A stretch of 24,190 bases of DNA from Anaerolineaceae bacterium UBA5224 (GTDB lineage Bacteria; Chloroflexota; Anaerolineae; Anaerolineales; Anaerolineaceae): the NCBI GenBank assembly GCA_002409365.1, contig DHUW01000050.1, positions 26,092 to 50,281 on the forward strand, written 5' to 3'. The translations under genes were made by a program, and so were the position numbers. Under the pieces are notes generated by a model. That model saw nothing but the letters and a program-made list of their open reading frames with translations. It searched no databases and had not been told where the DNA came from. Shown one piece after another: positions 6,204 to 14,337 of this stretch. Positions within the stretch are counted from its first letter, which is position 1. Each line of letters begins with the position of its first letter.

Positions 6204-7175
6204 AAATCAAAGTCGCCCTCAAAAAAAGACAAAAGGTCTCACAAAAAAGAGCTGCAAGAGCCAGCCAAACTTAAAAAAAGGAAAGAAGTGAGCATAACAA
6301 AGACTCAAAAGAAAGCTTTTTGGGAAGATGTCTTGGATTACCTGTCTTGCATTTTGGGTGGCATTATTTATTCTGTTGGAATGAATACGCTGATTCTGCC
6401 TTTTGGACTTTACATCGGCAATTTGACCGGTATTGCCAAGATCATCCTTGAATTACTCCAAAGAGCTTTCCCGAATTTGCATGACGCCACAGGTCTGATC
6501 TTGCTAGCGCTGAACATACCGCTTCTGATCATTGCATTCAGTTCAATCAACCGTAAATTTTTTATGAAAACCCTTATCACAGTGATCACGGTCAGTGTGA
6601 TGATGATGTTCATACCGGTCAGGGCTATCATTCCAGGTCTGGAGGACATGCTTACTTTAGCGATAATCGGCGGCATAATCTGCGGCTTTGGGGTCGGGCT
6701 CAGCCTGCGCTCAGGGGGCTCTTCCGGTGGGGTCGATATATTGGGAGTGCTGTTCTCGCTCAAGAAACCTGATTTCAGTGTCGGCAGAGTAAGTTTGTTC
6801 ATCAGCCTGATCGTCTATGTTTATGCACTCTTCACCAGCCCCCCGGTCATCCTGGTGTATTCGGTAATATTCACGTTGATCTATAGCCTGGTAGTGGACA
6901 AGGTCCATTATCAGAATGTGAAGATCAGTGTGATGGTGATCAGTAAAAACAGGGAGATCCTGCAATATATCATCGACGAAACCCATCGCAGCGCTACATA
7001 CTGGCAGGGTCAGGGAGCTTATACTGGCGGCGATTACCTGGTGATCAACACGGTTGTTTCAAAATATGAACTGCTGCGGCTGCGCCGGGGTTTGCTTGAG
7101 CTTGATCCGCAGGCTTTCGTTGTTGAAAACAATTCGGTTAATGTAACAGGCTATTTCCCATCTCATTTCTTTTAA
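6201..7175 (+). CDS. YitT-family membrane protein (DUF161/DUF2179)
   Basis: A 324-residue protein of the YitT family. It has a membrane region of five to six helices (about residues 48-240) containing the family motifs LPFGLYIGNLTGIAKI and GFGVGLSLRSGGSSGGVDIL. After it comes a cytoplasmic DUF2179 domain (about 240-315) with VMVISKNREILQYII, TGGDYLVINTVVSKYEL and the end FVVENNSVNVTGYF. Function in the family is poorly known. The first 45 residues are unusually lysine-rich and absent from typical members. A GTG at 6288 with AAGGAAAGAA before it could give a shorter protein. I keep ATG 6201 because of the -10 box exactly 7 bases upstream. It is divergent from the cupin gene. Confidence 0.88.
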   Translation: MKSKSPSKKDKRSHKKELQEPAKLKKRKEVSITKTQKKAFWEDVLDYLSCILGGIIYSVGMNTLILPFGLYIGNLTGIAKIILELLQRAFPNLHDATGLILLALNIPLLIIAFSSINRKFFMKTLITVITVSVMMMFIPVRAIIPGLEDMLTLAIIGGIICGFGVGLSLRSGGSSGGVDILGVLFSLKKPDFSVGRVSLFISLIVYVYALFTSPPVILVYSVIFTLIYSLVVDKVHYQNVKISVMVISKNREILQYIIDETHRSATYWQGQGAYTGGDYLVINTVVSKYELLRLRRGLLELDPQAFVVENNSVNVTGYFPSHFF

Positions 7176-7310
7176 TGAATGGGATGGTGTATACCATCTC
7201 TGCTGAACCTCAAATATCTCAGTTCTTAATTTTGTTTCGTGAGGGTAAGGCTTGCTCCCTCCGCACTATCTAGTCTTTTTCCCGGCGTGAAATGGTTTGG
7301 CAACCGTCCA

Positions 7311-7859
7311 TCACAGAATCTTTCGTTTCAGAACCTCTTCCAAAAGTGTCCAGGCTTCAATGTCAGTTTCATTAGTTAGATATGGCACGAAGCCGAAATT
7401 GAGATAAAGATTAATCGCCTGGTAACTGGTCGTCTGTGAGGTCAGATAAGCTGATTGGTGATACTCCGCAAGTACCTGCATGGCTTTGGAGAGGAGTGGT
7501 TTGGAAAGCTTTTTGCCTTGATATTCTGGAATTACACCTACCCAATGGATGCGTCCTCTAATTTTCTGTTCCTTTTCCAAGGTACCATGCCAGGCAGTAG
7601 TTGTCCCGACCGCTTCACCAGACTCATTCTCAATGAACAAACAACGCCTGCTCATTTCTTCTCGGAATGGTCCGAATTCCTTTTCAAAATGGGCAAGGGC
7701 AGCTGCTTCATCCGGGAATTCGTCAACTGCTGTTTCTACCCTTGACCAGGTCTGTTCGTCACCGGGCTCAAAAAATCTGAGTCTGAAGCCTTCAGGTACC
7801 TCGTACTTTGGGATATTGAGCAGATCAGCTCGTTTCATCTTCAGGGGTATTCTTTTCAT
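7311..7859 (-). CDS. GNAT-family N-acetyltransferase
   Basis: A 182-residue GNAT-fold protein. The core runs LFIENESGEAVGTTTAWHGT (beta 2-3), then HWVGVIPEYQGKKLSKPLLSKAMQVL, which is the acetyl-CoA pyrophosphate-binding segment (Q-G-K-K-L-S in place of Q/R-x-x-G-x-G/A). It ends with TSYQAINLYLNFGFVPYL, the usual last part of GNAT domains. The substrate cannot be told. The start is placed at ATG 7859 because of a GAGGA ribosome site 6 bases upstream; a longer frame to 7889 lacks one. It is a single gene pointing away from the ABC transporter operon. I see no clear promoter. The 135-base gap downstream to the YitT-family stop holds short hairpins but no strong terminator. Confidence 0.85.
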   Translation of the reverse strand: MKRIPLKMKRADLLNIPKYEVPEGFRLRFFEPGDEQTWSRVETAVDEFPDEAAALAHFEKEFGPFREEMSRRCLFIENESGEAVGTTTAWHGTLEKEQKIRGRIHWVGVIPEYQGKKLSKPLLSKAMQVLAEYHQSAYLTSQTTSYQAINLYLNFGFVPYLTNETDIEAWTLLEEVLKRKIL

Positions 7860-7991
7860 TTCAAGTCCTCGAGATTGCGGCAAAAACAATCGGTTTAATT
7901 GTGAAAAAGAACCATGGGGCGGGAAAGACTGGTAAAATTCATAAAATTCGCACTTTCAAGATTATTCTACTCTCTTTAGGAGCCATCGCTT

Positions 7992-9161
7992 ATGAGTGAG
8001 AGCAACAAGAATTCCAGTAGGCCAACAAAATTCCATATTTCTGGTATTTTTGACGCATTGATGCCGATATTTGCAACTATTGCAGCTCTCCTGGTTGGGG
8101 CGATTTTACTTCTCCTCCTGGGTGCTAACCCTATTACAGCATATTCTGCCCTGATTGAAGGCGCTTTTGGTAGTTTTAATGCATTCGCTGAAACTCTGGT
8201 CAAAGCTACACCCTTGCTTCTGGTTGGACTAGGAACCTGCATAGCCTACCGCGCCAGCGTCACCAATATTGGTGGCGAAGGACAGATGATCATTGGTGCG
8301 CTGTTGTCAACCTGGATCGGGCTTTCTTTCACCAATCTACCTGGTTGGCTGATGATCTTGATCGCATTCCTTGCCGGCAGTTTGGGAGGTGCCATCTGGG
8401 GTGGCTTGCCGGGTCTGTTGAAGGCATATTTCAACGTCAATGAAATCTTGAGTACAGTCATGATGAACGCTATCGCGGTTCAGATCATGAACTATATGCT
8501 TCGCGGACCAATGATCGACCCTGAACAGGCCCAAGCAGCCTCGCAAATCCCTCAAACAGCTCGGCTCGAAGTCGCTTATCGCCTGCCCCGCCTGGTGCCG
8601 ACCCGCTTGCATATCGGCCTATTGATTGCAGTGGTACTTGCTGTCCTGGTATACATCTTACTGTGGCGGACGACGCTCGGCTATCGCATACGGGCAGTTG
8701 GGCAAAACAAGGATGCCTCGAAGTATGGCGGCGTGGATGTCAAAAAGCATATCGTAATAGCGATGTTGTTAAGCGGTGCTTTTGCCGGATTAGCTGGGAT
8801 GATGCAAGTCTACGGTGTGAATTACCGTATGATCACGGATGGTTCTGCCACAGGTTTTACGGGCAATGCCGGTTTCAATGGGATCGTAGCAGCTTTATTT
8901 GGTCAGCTTCACCCCATTTTGACCATTCCTGCCTCAGTCTTATTTGGAGGACTGCTGGTGGGTGCTAATGCGATGCAGCGTGTGGTCCAGGTGCCCTCTG
9001 CCTTGATAACCGCGCTGAATGGATTGGTGGTGGTTTTCGTTGTCAGCAGCGATTACTTCCGCAAGCGCAATCAAGCTAAACGCGTCGCATTTGTCGAATC
9101 CGGTCAGGATACCCAACCACCTGGTGAAGCCAAAAAAGACCTTGAGGAGGTGACTGCATGA
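7992..9161 (+). CDS. BMP/nucleoside-type ABC transporter permease 1
   Basis: A 389-residue inner-membrane permease of the BPD-transp-2 superfamily, of the kind that pairs with BMP-family binding proteins (NupP/YufP-like). After a short cytoplasmic N-terminus, about eight to ten hydrophobic helices follow. Typical stretches are ATPLLLVGLGTCIAYRASVTNIGGEGQMIIGALL, NEILSTVMMNAIAVQIMNY, the cytoplasmic coupling region LGYRIRAVGQNKDASKYGGV and GFTGNAGFNGIVAALFGQLHP. Long family strings are quoted only in part. The charged C-terminal tail is hydrophilic. The start ATG has a TAGGAG site about 9 bases upstream. It is the first gene of a four-gene importer operon, and its last four bases overlap the second permease start (ATGA). 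Two TAAAAT boxes (7933, 7942) are possible -10 elements. Confidence 0.92.
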   Translation: MSESNKNSSRPTKFHISGIFDALMPIFATIAALLVGAILLLLLGANPITAYSALIEGAFGSFNAFAETLVKATPLLLVGLGTCIAYRASVTNIGGEGQMIIGALLSTWIGLSFTNLPGWLMILIAFLAGSLGGAIWGGLPGLLKAYFNVNEILSTVMMNAIAVQIMNYMLRGPMIDPEQAQAASQIPQTARLEVAYRLPRLVPTRLHIGLLIAVVLAVLVYILLWRTTLGYRIRAVGQNKDASKYGGVDVKKHIVIAMLLSGAFAGLAGMMQVYGVNYRMITDGSATGFTGNAGFNGIVAALFGQLHPILTIPASVLFGGLLVGANAMQRVVQVPSALITALNGLVVVFVVSSDYFRKRNQAKRVAFVESGQDTQPPGEAKKDLEEVTA

Positions 9162-10090
9162 TCAGCGACCTCTTTACCGCTACTGTTCTCATAGGAATCA
9201 TCTCGTCCGGTATTCGCCTGGCAACCCCCTATTTGTTCGCATCCATAGGTGAAATGTTCGGTCAGCGCAGCGGTGTGCTCAACCTCGGTGTTGAAGGGCA
9301 AATGCTTTTGGGAGCTTTCACAGCCTATTACATAGTCTTAAGAACCGGGAACCTTTTCCTCGCAATCCTTGGAGCAATTGCAGTGGGCGCCTTGATGGGA
9401 CTTGCTATGGGGTTTGTGACCATCCAACTCCAGGCTACCCAAGGCATTGCCGGTATTGGTTTTTATTTGTTTGGAATGGGCATGAGCAACCTACTCTTTG
9501 AAAAGTTGATTGGTGTGGTTGAAAACATCAACGGTTTCCCTGCTGTTAAAATCCCGCTTTTGGGCGATATTCCTGTGATAGGTGAGATTTTCTTCCAGCA
9601 GAATTTACTGGTCTACCTGGCGTTCTTATTGGTACCAATTGCCTGGTTCGTGCTCAACAAGACCACCCTGGGTCTTAAAATTCGGGCGGTCGGTGAAAAT
9701 CCGGCAGCTGCGGATTCGTTGGGCGTCAGCGTAGTACGGGTGCGTTACTTTACTGTGATCTTGGGCGGCATCTTATCCAGCATTGCTGGCGCATCTCTTT
9801 CTGTGGCGCTTTTAAACGTTTTTCAGCAAAACATGACTGCCGGGCAAGGTTTCATTGCGGTTGCCCTGGTCTATTTTGGCAGCTGGAGGCCATTTGGCAT
9901 CCTGGCAGGTGCGCTTCTCTTTAGTATGGTCAATGCGCTCCAACTCTGGATCCAGGTTTTGGGTATCCCGATCCCATCCGAATTAGCTGTCATGATGCCC
10001 TACATATTGACCATTTTGGTTCTGACATTATCACTTTCTAAAGGCAAGGGTCCTTCTGCTCTCACCAAGGCGTTTGAGCGGGAGGGATAA
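9158..10090 (+). CDS. BMP/nucleoside-type ABC transporter permease 2
   Basis: A 310-residue inner-membrane permease, the shorter partner (NupQ/YufQ-like) of the preceding gene. Family features include RLATPYLFASIGEMFGQRSG near residue 20, GVLNLGVEGQMLLGAF, the coupling loop TTLGLKIRAVGENPAAADSLGV near residue 185 and GQGFIAVALVYFGSWRPFG near residue 235. About eight to ten helices are visible. Its ATG overlaps the stop of permease 1 as ATGA, which implies translational coupling and near-equal amounts of the two chains for a heterodimeric channel. The binding-protein gene follows after 38 bases. The likely cargo is a nucleoside or related compound, judged from the family. Confidence 0.92.
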   Translation: MISDLFTATVLIGIISSGIRLATPYLFASIGEMFGQRSGVLNLGVEGQMLLGAFTAYYIVLRTGNLFLAILGAIAVGALMGLAMGFVTIQLQATQGIAGIGFYLFGMGMSNLLFEKLIGVVENINGFPAVKIPLLGDIPVIGEIFFQQNLLVYLAFLLVPIAWFVLNKTTLGLKIRAVGENPAAADSLGVSVVRVRYFTVILGGILSSIAGASLSVALLNVFQQNMTAGQGFIAVALVYFGSWRPFGILAGALLFSMVNALQLWIQVLGIPIPSELAVMMPYILTILVLTLSLSKGKGPSALTKAFEREG

Positions 10091-10128
10091 ACATTTCAGC
10101 CGGAGATACCGGAGAAAAAAGGAGAATA

Positions 10129-11127
10129 ATGAAGAATCTTTTCAAACTTATATCGATACTGCTCATTGCAGTACTGGTTGTGGCTGGCTGTACGCCTGCA
10201 GCACCTAAGACCGAAGAGCCGGTTGCTGTGGATGAGACGCTACGCATCGCCATCGTGACGCCCAGTAACATCAGTGACCTGGCTTTTTCCCAGAGTATTT
10301 CGGATGCAATGAAGGTACTTAAATCCGAAATGGGCGATAAGTTGGAATACGTCTATTCGGAAAATATGTTTGTTGTCGATGACGCTGCTGCCGCTATCCG
10401 TGATTATGCCCAGAAGGGTTATGATATTGTGATTGCCCATGGCTCGCAATACGGTTCATCAGTGCAGGAAATCGCCCCCGACTTCCCAGAAACGGTTTTT
10501 GCCTGGGGCACCACCGTTGATACCTTCGGTCAGCCCAACATCTTTGCCTACGAAGCTGCATCCGATCAGGGCGGATTTGTTAACGGTGTTATGGCTGGTC
10601 TCTTGACGGAAACCAAGGTGATTGGTGTGGTTGGTCCGATTGAGACCGGCGATGCAAAACTCTATATCGATGGTTTTGTCGCCGGTGTCCATTCAGTTGA
10701 TCCAAGCATCGACGTACGGGTAACCTATATCGGCTCATTCTCTGATGTTGCCCTGGCTTCTGAAGCTGCCACCACCCATCTCTCTGCTGGTGCTGATGTG
10801 TTGACCGGTTCCGCTCAGATGGTGATCGGAGCAATTGGTAAAGCCCAGGAAGCCGGCGCCTACTGGTTTGGTACCCAGGCGGATCAAACCTCATTCGCAC
10901 CCGATACAGTGGTCGCCAGCCAGGTTTATCACTGGGAAGTGATTTTGCGCGAGATTATTGCACTGCGCAATGAGGGCGTTTTGGGTGGTCAAACCTTCTC
11001 TGCCAACCTTAAAAATGGCGGGCAGGTGATCAGCATCAACCAGGGTCTGGATCTTCCCCAGAATGTGCTTGACATGGCCAATACGACCATCCAGGGAATC
11101 ATTGATGGGACGATAACGGTTCAGTAA
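10129..11127 (+). CDS. BMP-family substrate-binding lipoprotein
   Basis: A 332-residue lipoprotein that would capture the substrate outside the membrane for the adjacent permeases. The signal peptide has KNLFK, a hydrophobic core and a lipobox VAGC with Cys21 as the lipidated residue, followed by a short flexible linker. The mature part is a PF02608-type (BMP/Med) type-I binding fold. Visible signatures are RIAIVTPSNISDLAFSQS, YDIVIAHGSQYGSSVQEIA, GGFVNGVMAGLLTETKVIGVVG and ADVLTGSAQMVIGAIGKAQE. BMP proteins usually bind nucleosides; the ligand here is inferred. The ribosome site AAGGAG is 5 bases before ATG. A strong hairpin (11147-11184) directly after this gene may raise its mRNA level over the ATPase gene, fitting the usual excess of binding protein. 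Confidence 0.92.
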   Translation: MKNLFKLISILLIAVLVVAGCTPAAPKTEEPVAVDETLRIAIVTPSNISDLAFSQSISDAMKVLKSEMGDKLEYVYSENMFVVDDAAAAIRDYAQKGYDIVIAHGSQYGSSVQEIAPDFPETVFAWGTTVDTFGQPNIFAYEAASDQGGFVNGVMAGLLTETKVIGVVGPIETGDAKLYIDGFVAGVHSVDPSIDVRVTYIGSFSDVALASEAATTHLSAGADVLTGSAQMVIGAIGKAQEAGAYWFGTQADQTSFAPDTVVASQVYHWEVILREIIALRNEGVLGGQTFSANLKNGGQVISINQGLDLPQNVLDMANTTIQGIIDGTITVQ

Positions 11128-11146
11128 AGGAATAACACAAAACACA

Positions 11147-11184
11147 ATCGATACTCTGGGTGGGCTGCCATCCAGAGTATCGAT
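11147..11184 (+). repeat. Long hairpin between binding-protein and ATPase genes
   Basis: ATCGATACTCTGGGTGG (11147-11163) pairs with CCATCCAGAGTATCGAT (11168-11184), giving 17 pairs around a GCTG tetraloop. One is a G-U wobble, possible only in the RNA of the plus strand. No T tract follows, so it is not a normal terminator. Its 3' arm ends 1-2 bases before the AGGAG ribosome site of the ATPase gene. A role in mRNA stability or in damping ATPase translation is an inference. Confidence 0.8.
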
Positions 11185-11194
11185 AGGAGCTGCA

Positions 11195-12763
11195 ATGGAA
11201 AAAACCGCTACTCAAAATTTGCGTTCCGCCTTCGAAACTTTGGAAATGCATAACATAACCAAGCGTTTCCCTGGTGTTTTAGCCAACGATCATGTCGATT
11301 TCGATGTGGTCAGCGGAGAAGTGCACGCGCTTTTGGGTGAAAACGGCGCAGGAAAAAGCACATTAATGAAGATCCTCTATGGGATGTATCGCCCAGATGA
11401 AGGAAGAATCGTTCTCAATGGCAAGGAGATCTCAATTCCCACTCCGACTGCGGCAATCAGCCATGGCATCGGTATGATCCACCAGCATTTTATGCTTGTT
11501 CCTACTCTGACGGTAGCAGAAAACGTCGCCCTGGGTCTACCCAGCAGTAAAGGTCCGCTTACTGACCTGGATGTCGTCTCTGAAAGGATCATTGACCTTG
11601 CCAATACCTACCACCTGAAAATTGATCCCTCTGCATTCATTTGGCAGCTTTCGGTTGGTCAACAACAACGCGTGGAGATCATAAAAGCGCTCTACCGGGG
11701 AGCTTCCCTGTTGCTTTTGGACGAGCCCACGGCTGTTCTGACCCCGCAAGAGGTGGACGAACTGTTTGTGATCATGCGGCAAATGACAGATGACGGTTAT
11801 GGATTGGTTTTCATCTCGCACAAATTACATGAAGTGGTCGAAATCAGCGACCGCATCACAGTATTGCGTGATGGCAGAAAGATCGGAACCCAACCGACCT
11901 GCGATGTGACCACTCAAACCCTGGCGAACTGGATGGTTGGCCATGAAATTAACTTCATTACCAGCCAGGAAAAGGTGGATCGAGGTGAATGCCGGATCGA
12001 GTTGCGAGATGCTTGTTGTTCCAGCGACCGCGGCACAGAAGGTTTGGGCGATGTGAATCTTAAAGTTTATTCCGGAGAGATCGTCGGACTGGCAGGAGTT
12101 TCCGGTAACGGTCAGTTGGAGCTGGCAGAAGCGATCACCGGGCTGCGATCCTTGATAAGCGGTAAAGTCTTCCTCGATGGTCAGGATATCACTGGTTTGC
12201 CACCTGGAAAGATCACCGAAAAGGGGCTGGCATATGTGCCCGAGGAGCGCATGAAAGACGGGATGATCAGCGCCTTCAACATTTCTGAAAATCTGGTGCT
12301 GCGTGAACACCATCGGTGGCCTTTTTCGAAGCGTGGTTTCCTGCGTATGCCTTATATTTATGAACACACTGACCGCATGATCAAGCAATATCGCATCAAG
12401 ACCCCCTCCAGGGCGACCCTGGCAAAGAATCTCTCTGGGGGTAACATTCAAAAGGTCCTGCTGGCGAGAGAACTTTCGCGTTCTCCCCGCGCAATCGTGG
12501 CTGCACAACCAACGCGGGGATTGGATATTGGTGCGACTGAGTATGTGCACGAGCAACTGCTCGACCAGCGCAAAAAGGGCGCGGCTATCCTGTTGATCTC
12601 AGAAGACCTGGACGAGATCTTAGCAATCGCAGACCGAATCGCTGTAATCTACGAAGGCAAAATTATGGATATTTTGCCGCGTGAGACTGCAACCAAGGAA
12701 GATCTTGGTTTGTTGATGGCAGGTGTCCATCCAGGTGAAGAGTTGGAGACCGGCAATTGTTAG
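11195..12763 (+). CDS. BMP/nucleoside-type ABC transporter ATP-binding protein (double NBD)
   Basis: A 522-residue cytoplasmic ATPase with two fused nucleotide-binding domains, as in NupO/YufO and the sugar importers of the same superfamily. Domain 1 (about 15-250) is intact: Walker A GENGAGKS at 48-55, Q-loop HQHFM, signature LSVGQQQR, Walker B LLLLDEPTAVLTP and switch HK. Domain 2 (about 265-510) is degenerate at the Walker A position (AGVSGNGQ, no GKS/T) and its Walker B ends in AAQPTRGLD with Gln in place of the catalytic Glu. The signature LSGGNIQK is kept. This asymmetry is usual for this ATPase family, so it does not suggest a dead gene. The start ATG has an AGGAG site 5-6 bases upstream, right after a long hairpin. 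It is the last gene of the operon. Confidence 0.93.
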   Translation: MEKTATQNLRSAFETLEMHNITKRFPGVLANDHVDFDVVSGEVHALLGENGAGKSTLMKILYGMYRPDEGRIVLNGKEISIPTPTAAISHGIGMIHQHFMLVPTLTVAENVALGLPSSKGPLTDLDVVSERIIDLANTYHLKIDPSAFIWQLSVGQQQRVEIIKALYRGASLLLLDEPTAVLTPQEVDELFVIMRQMTDDGYGLVFISHKLHEVVEISDRITVLRDGRKIGTQPTCDVTTQTLANWMVGHEINFITSQEKVDRGECRIELRDACCSSDRGTEGLGDVNLKVYSGEIVGLAGVSGNGQLELAEAITGLRSLISGKVFLDGQDITGLPPGKITEKGLAYVPEERMKDGMISAFNISENLVLREHHRWPFSKRGFLRMPYIYEHTDRMIKQYRIKTPSRATLAKNLSGGNIQKVLLARELSRSPRAIVAAQPTRGLDIGATEYVHEQLLDQRKKGAAILLISEDLDEILAIADRIAVIYEGKIMDILPRETATKEDLGLLMAGVHPGEELETGNC

Positions 12764-12844
12764 TAAGTCTTCCAGACACACTAAACCCCCAAAAAAATCT
12801 TTGACAAACCTTGTATAAACCCAATAAAGTCTTGGGAATATGTA

Positions 12845-12860
12845 TAGAATTCTTTCAATG
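12845..12860 (+). promoter_or_regulatory. Leaderless-type promoter of the M23 peptidase gene
   Basis: TAGAAT at 12845-12850 is followed by 7 bases (TCTTTCA) and ATG 12858. No ribosome site is visible. A TTGACA at 12801-12806 is too far upstream to be its -35. The spacing equals that at 6201, 21320 (minus) and 23726, and it supports 12858 rather than 12840 as the start codon. Confidence 0.6.
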
Positions 12861-14336
12861 AAGAAGTCGGAACTTATTTTCACATCTTTAAAAAAAGCAG
12901 CCAGGGCGTTGATTACTGCCTGCCTTATGGCTTTAATCATCCTTCTTTCTGCAGCCCAGGCTCAGACTCCAACCCCGGAATCTCAACCCATGATCGCTTC
13001 AGAGGCTGAAGCGGATGCTCTCTGGCAGGCGTACCAGGCACATTACCAGCAAAACCTGACAGGTACTTCAGACAACCCGCTTGTGACATTGTTTGAACCG
13101 GTTCTGGATACAGCTTTCATCAGTGCTGATGGCAAAACTGCGGTCCTCTGGCTGGCGTTAAAAGATTTTAACAGACGAATTTTAGCGACCGAACCGGGGA
13201 TAGTCTTCGCGCTTCGGCAGGGTGATGGATGGCAAATCGTACTATCTTCTGATAAGGAATGGACTGAGATACAGGCTTCTCTCTCTGAAAGCTTCCTTCC
13301 GGCTTCCTTTCAATCCGCACCCGAAAACGTTCCGGATAACGCGCTGAATGCTCCCCTGACTGGCTACTATTTACCTTATGTAAAAGGCACCGCGCACAGA
13401 CTGGAAGGCTCCATCCTGCATTTTCAATACTACCCTGCGCTTGGTTACCCCAGTTGTGATATCAACAACTGTCATTACGCTTACGATTTTACAGATGCCG
13501 GTCATTTCCCCATGGTTGCTTCCAAGGCAGGGGTTGTGGCTGCTTCTTACGACGGCTGTTTTGATGGCACCACAAACTGTACAAATTACATCGTCCTTCA
13601 GGACACGGTTGGGAGTACCTACCAGATCTATCTGCACTTGGCGCATAATACCATCCCCGATTACCTCACACCTGGGACCTTCGTTGACAGGGGTAAATAC
13701 ATCGGGGATACGGATGATACCGGATACAGCACTTCAGAGCATGTTCATTTTATGGTCGTGAACAGCTGGTGGTGGGGTAATGGCGGCTACCCATGGGGTT
13801 ATTCCGCCGATATGCGTTTTGCTGATGTAACTCTCAACGGAGGAATTCCCCGCACTTGCCTGGAAGTTTCAGGAGTTTTCCCGTTTTATGACGGTGCATA
13901 CAACTGCAATGGTGACAAACAGAACCCGACCAGCCCATTGAATGATTGGTTTGTATCCGGCAATTTAGGAGCCTCACCTCCCACAGGGTCTCTGACCCGC
14001 CCGGCTGCGGGTGCGACTGTTGCAGTTGGTGCCAACTCCCTGATGGATGTCACCGCTCAAACCAGCGATGACGTGCGGGTTGTAAAGGCGGTGTTAATTG
14101 CTAAGGTCAATGGAAAATGGAGAGAACTTGCTCCCCGGGTTACCAACCCAACTGCAGGTGGGATCTTTGATTGGGATGTGAATTTGTGTAAGGCTGGAGA
14201 CCTGAACGGACCAGTGGATGTGGCAATAAAACTCTGGGATTATGAAGGCAATGTCGCGGAGTTGCTTTCGCTTCGCACGATCAACGTGGACGATGCCTGC
14301 CCCTATGGTGTATCTTTCCCCTTAATTATGAAATAG
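12858..14336 (+). CDS. Secreted M23 (LytM-type) metallopeptidase
   Basis: A 492-residue exported protein. With the start at 12858 it has a classical signal peptide: MKKSEL, basic residues, then a hydrophobic stretch ending about AAQAQ near residue 34. A 120-residue region without clear family follows. The peptidase M23 domain (about 180-310) carries H206-x-x-x-D210, HLAH at 260-263 and H295-V-H297, the expected zinc and catalytic residues for cutting peptidoglycan cross-links. Extra cysteine pairs (PSCDINNC, GCFDGTTNC) suggest disulfides. The C-terminal part is a beta-rich, Ig-like module (PPTGSLTRPAAGATV onward). The protein ends SFPLIMK, a short tail common on secreted proteins of this phylum. 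It ends 1 base from the convergent prmA stop and appears to have its own leaderless promoter. Confidence 0.87.
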   Translation: MKKSELIFTSLKKAARALITACLMALIILLSAAQAQTPTPESQPMIASEAEADALWQAYQAHYQQNLTGTSDNPLVTLFEPVLDTAFISADGKTAVLWLALKDFNRRILATEPGIVFALRQGDGWQIVLSSDKEWTEIQASLSESFLPASFQSAPENVPDNALNAPLTGYYLPYVKGTAHRLEGSILHFQYYPALGYPSCDINNCHYAYDFTDAGHFPMVASKAGVVAASYDGCFDGTTNCTNYIVLQDTVGSTYQIYLHLAHNTIPDYLTPGTFVDRGKYIGDTDDTGYSTSEHVHFMVVNSWWWGNGGYPWGYSADMRFADVTLNGGIPRTCLEVSGVFPFYDGAYNCNGDKQNPTSPLNDWFVSGNLGASPPTGSLTRPAAGATVAVGANSLMDVTAQTSDDVRVVKAVLIAKVNGKWRELAPRVTNPTAGGIFDWDVNLCKAGDLNGPVDVAIKLWDYEGNVAELLSLRTINVDDACPYGVSFPLIMK

Positions 14337-14337
14337 A

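Noticed and set aside
7157..7196. Hairpins overlapping the YitT-family stop codon as a terminator
   Set aside because: CCCAT-TCATT / AATGA-ATGGG and GATGGT / ACCATC are short and lack a T tract, so I do not call them a terminator.
11825..12556. Minus-strand ORF of 243 codons opposite the ABC ATPase gene
   Set aside because: It is an antisense shadow of a well-conserved coding region with no family features and no ribosome site that I could see.
11900..12763. Second ATPase domain as a decayed pseudogene
   Set aside because: The missing Walker A lysine and Gln for Glu in Walker B are normal for NBD2 of the BMP-type ATPase family, and the frame is intact.
12801..12836. TTGACA at 12801 with downstream TATAAA as a promoter of the M23 gene
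   Set aside because: TATAAA is only 7 bases away and TAGAAT is 38 bases away; neither gives a normal spacer.
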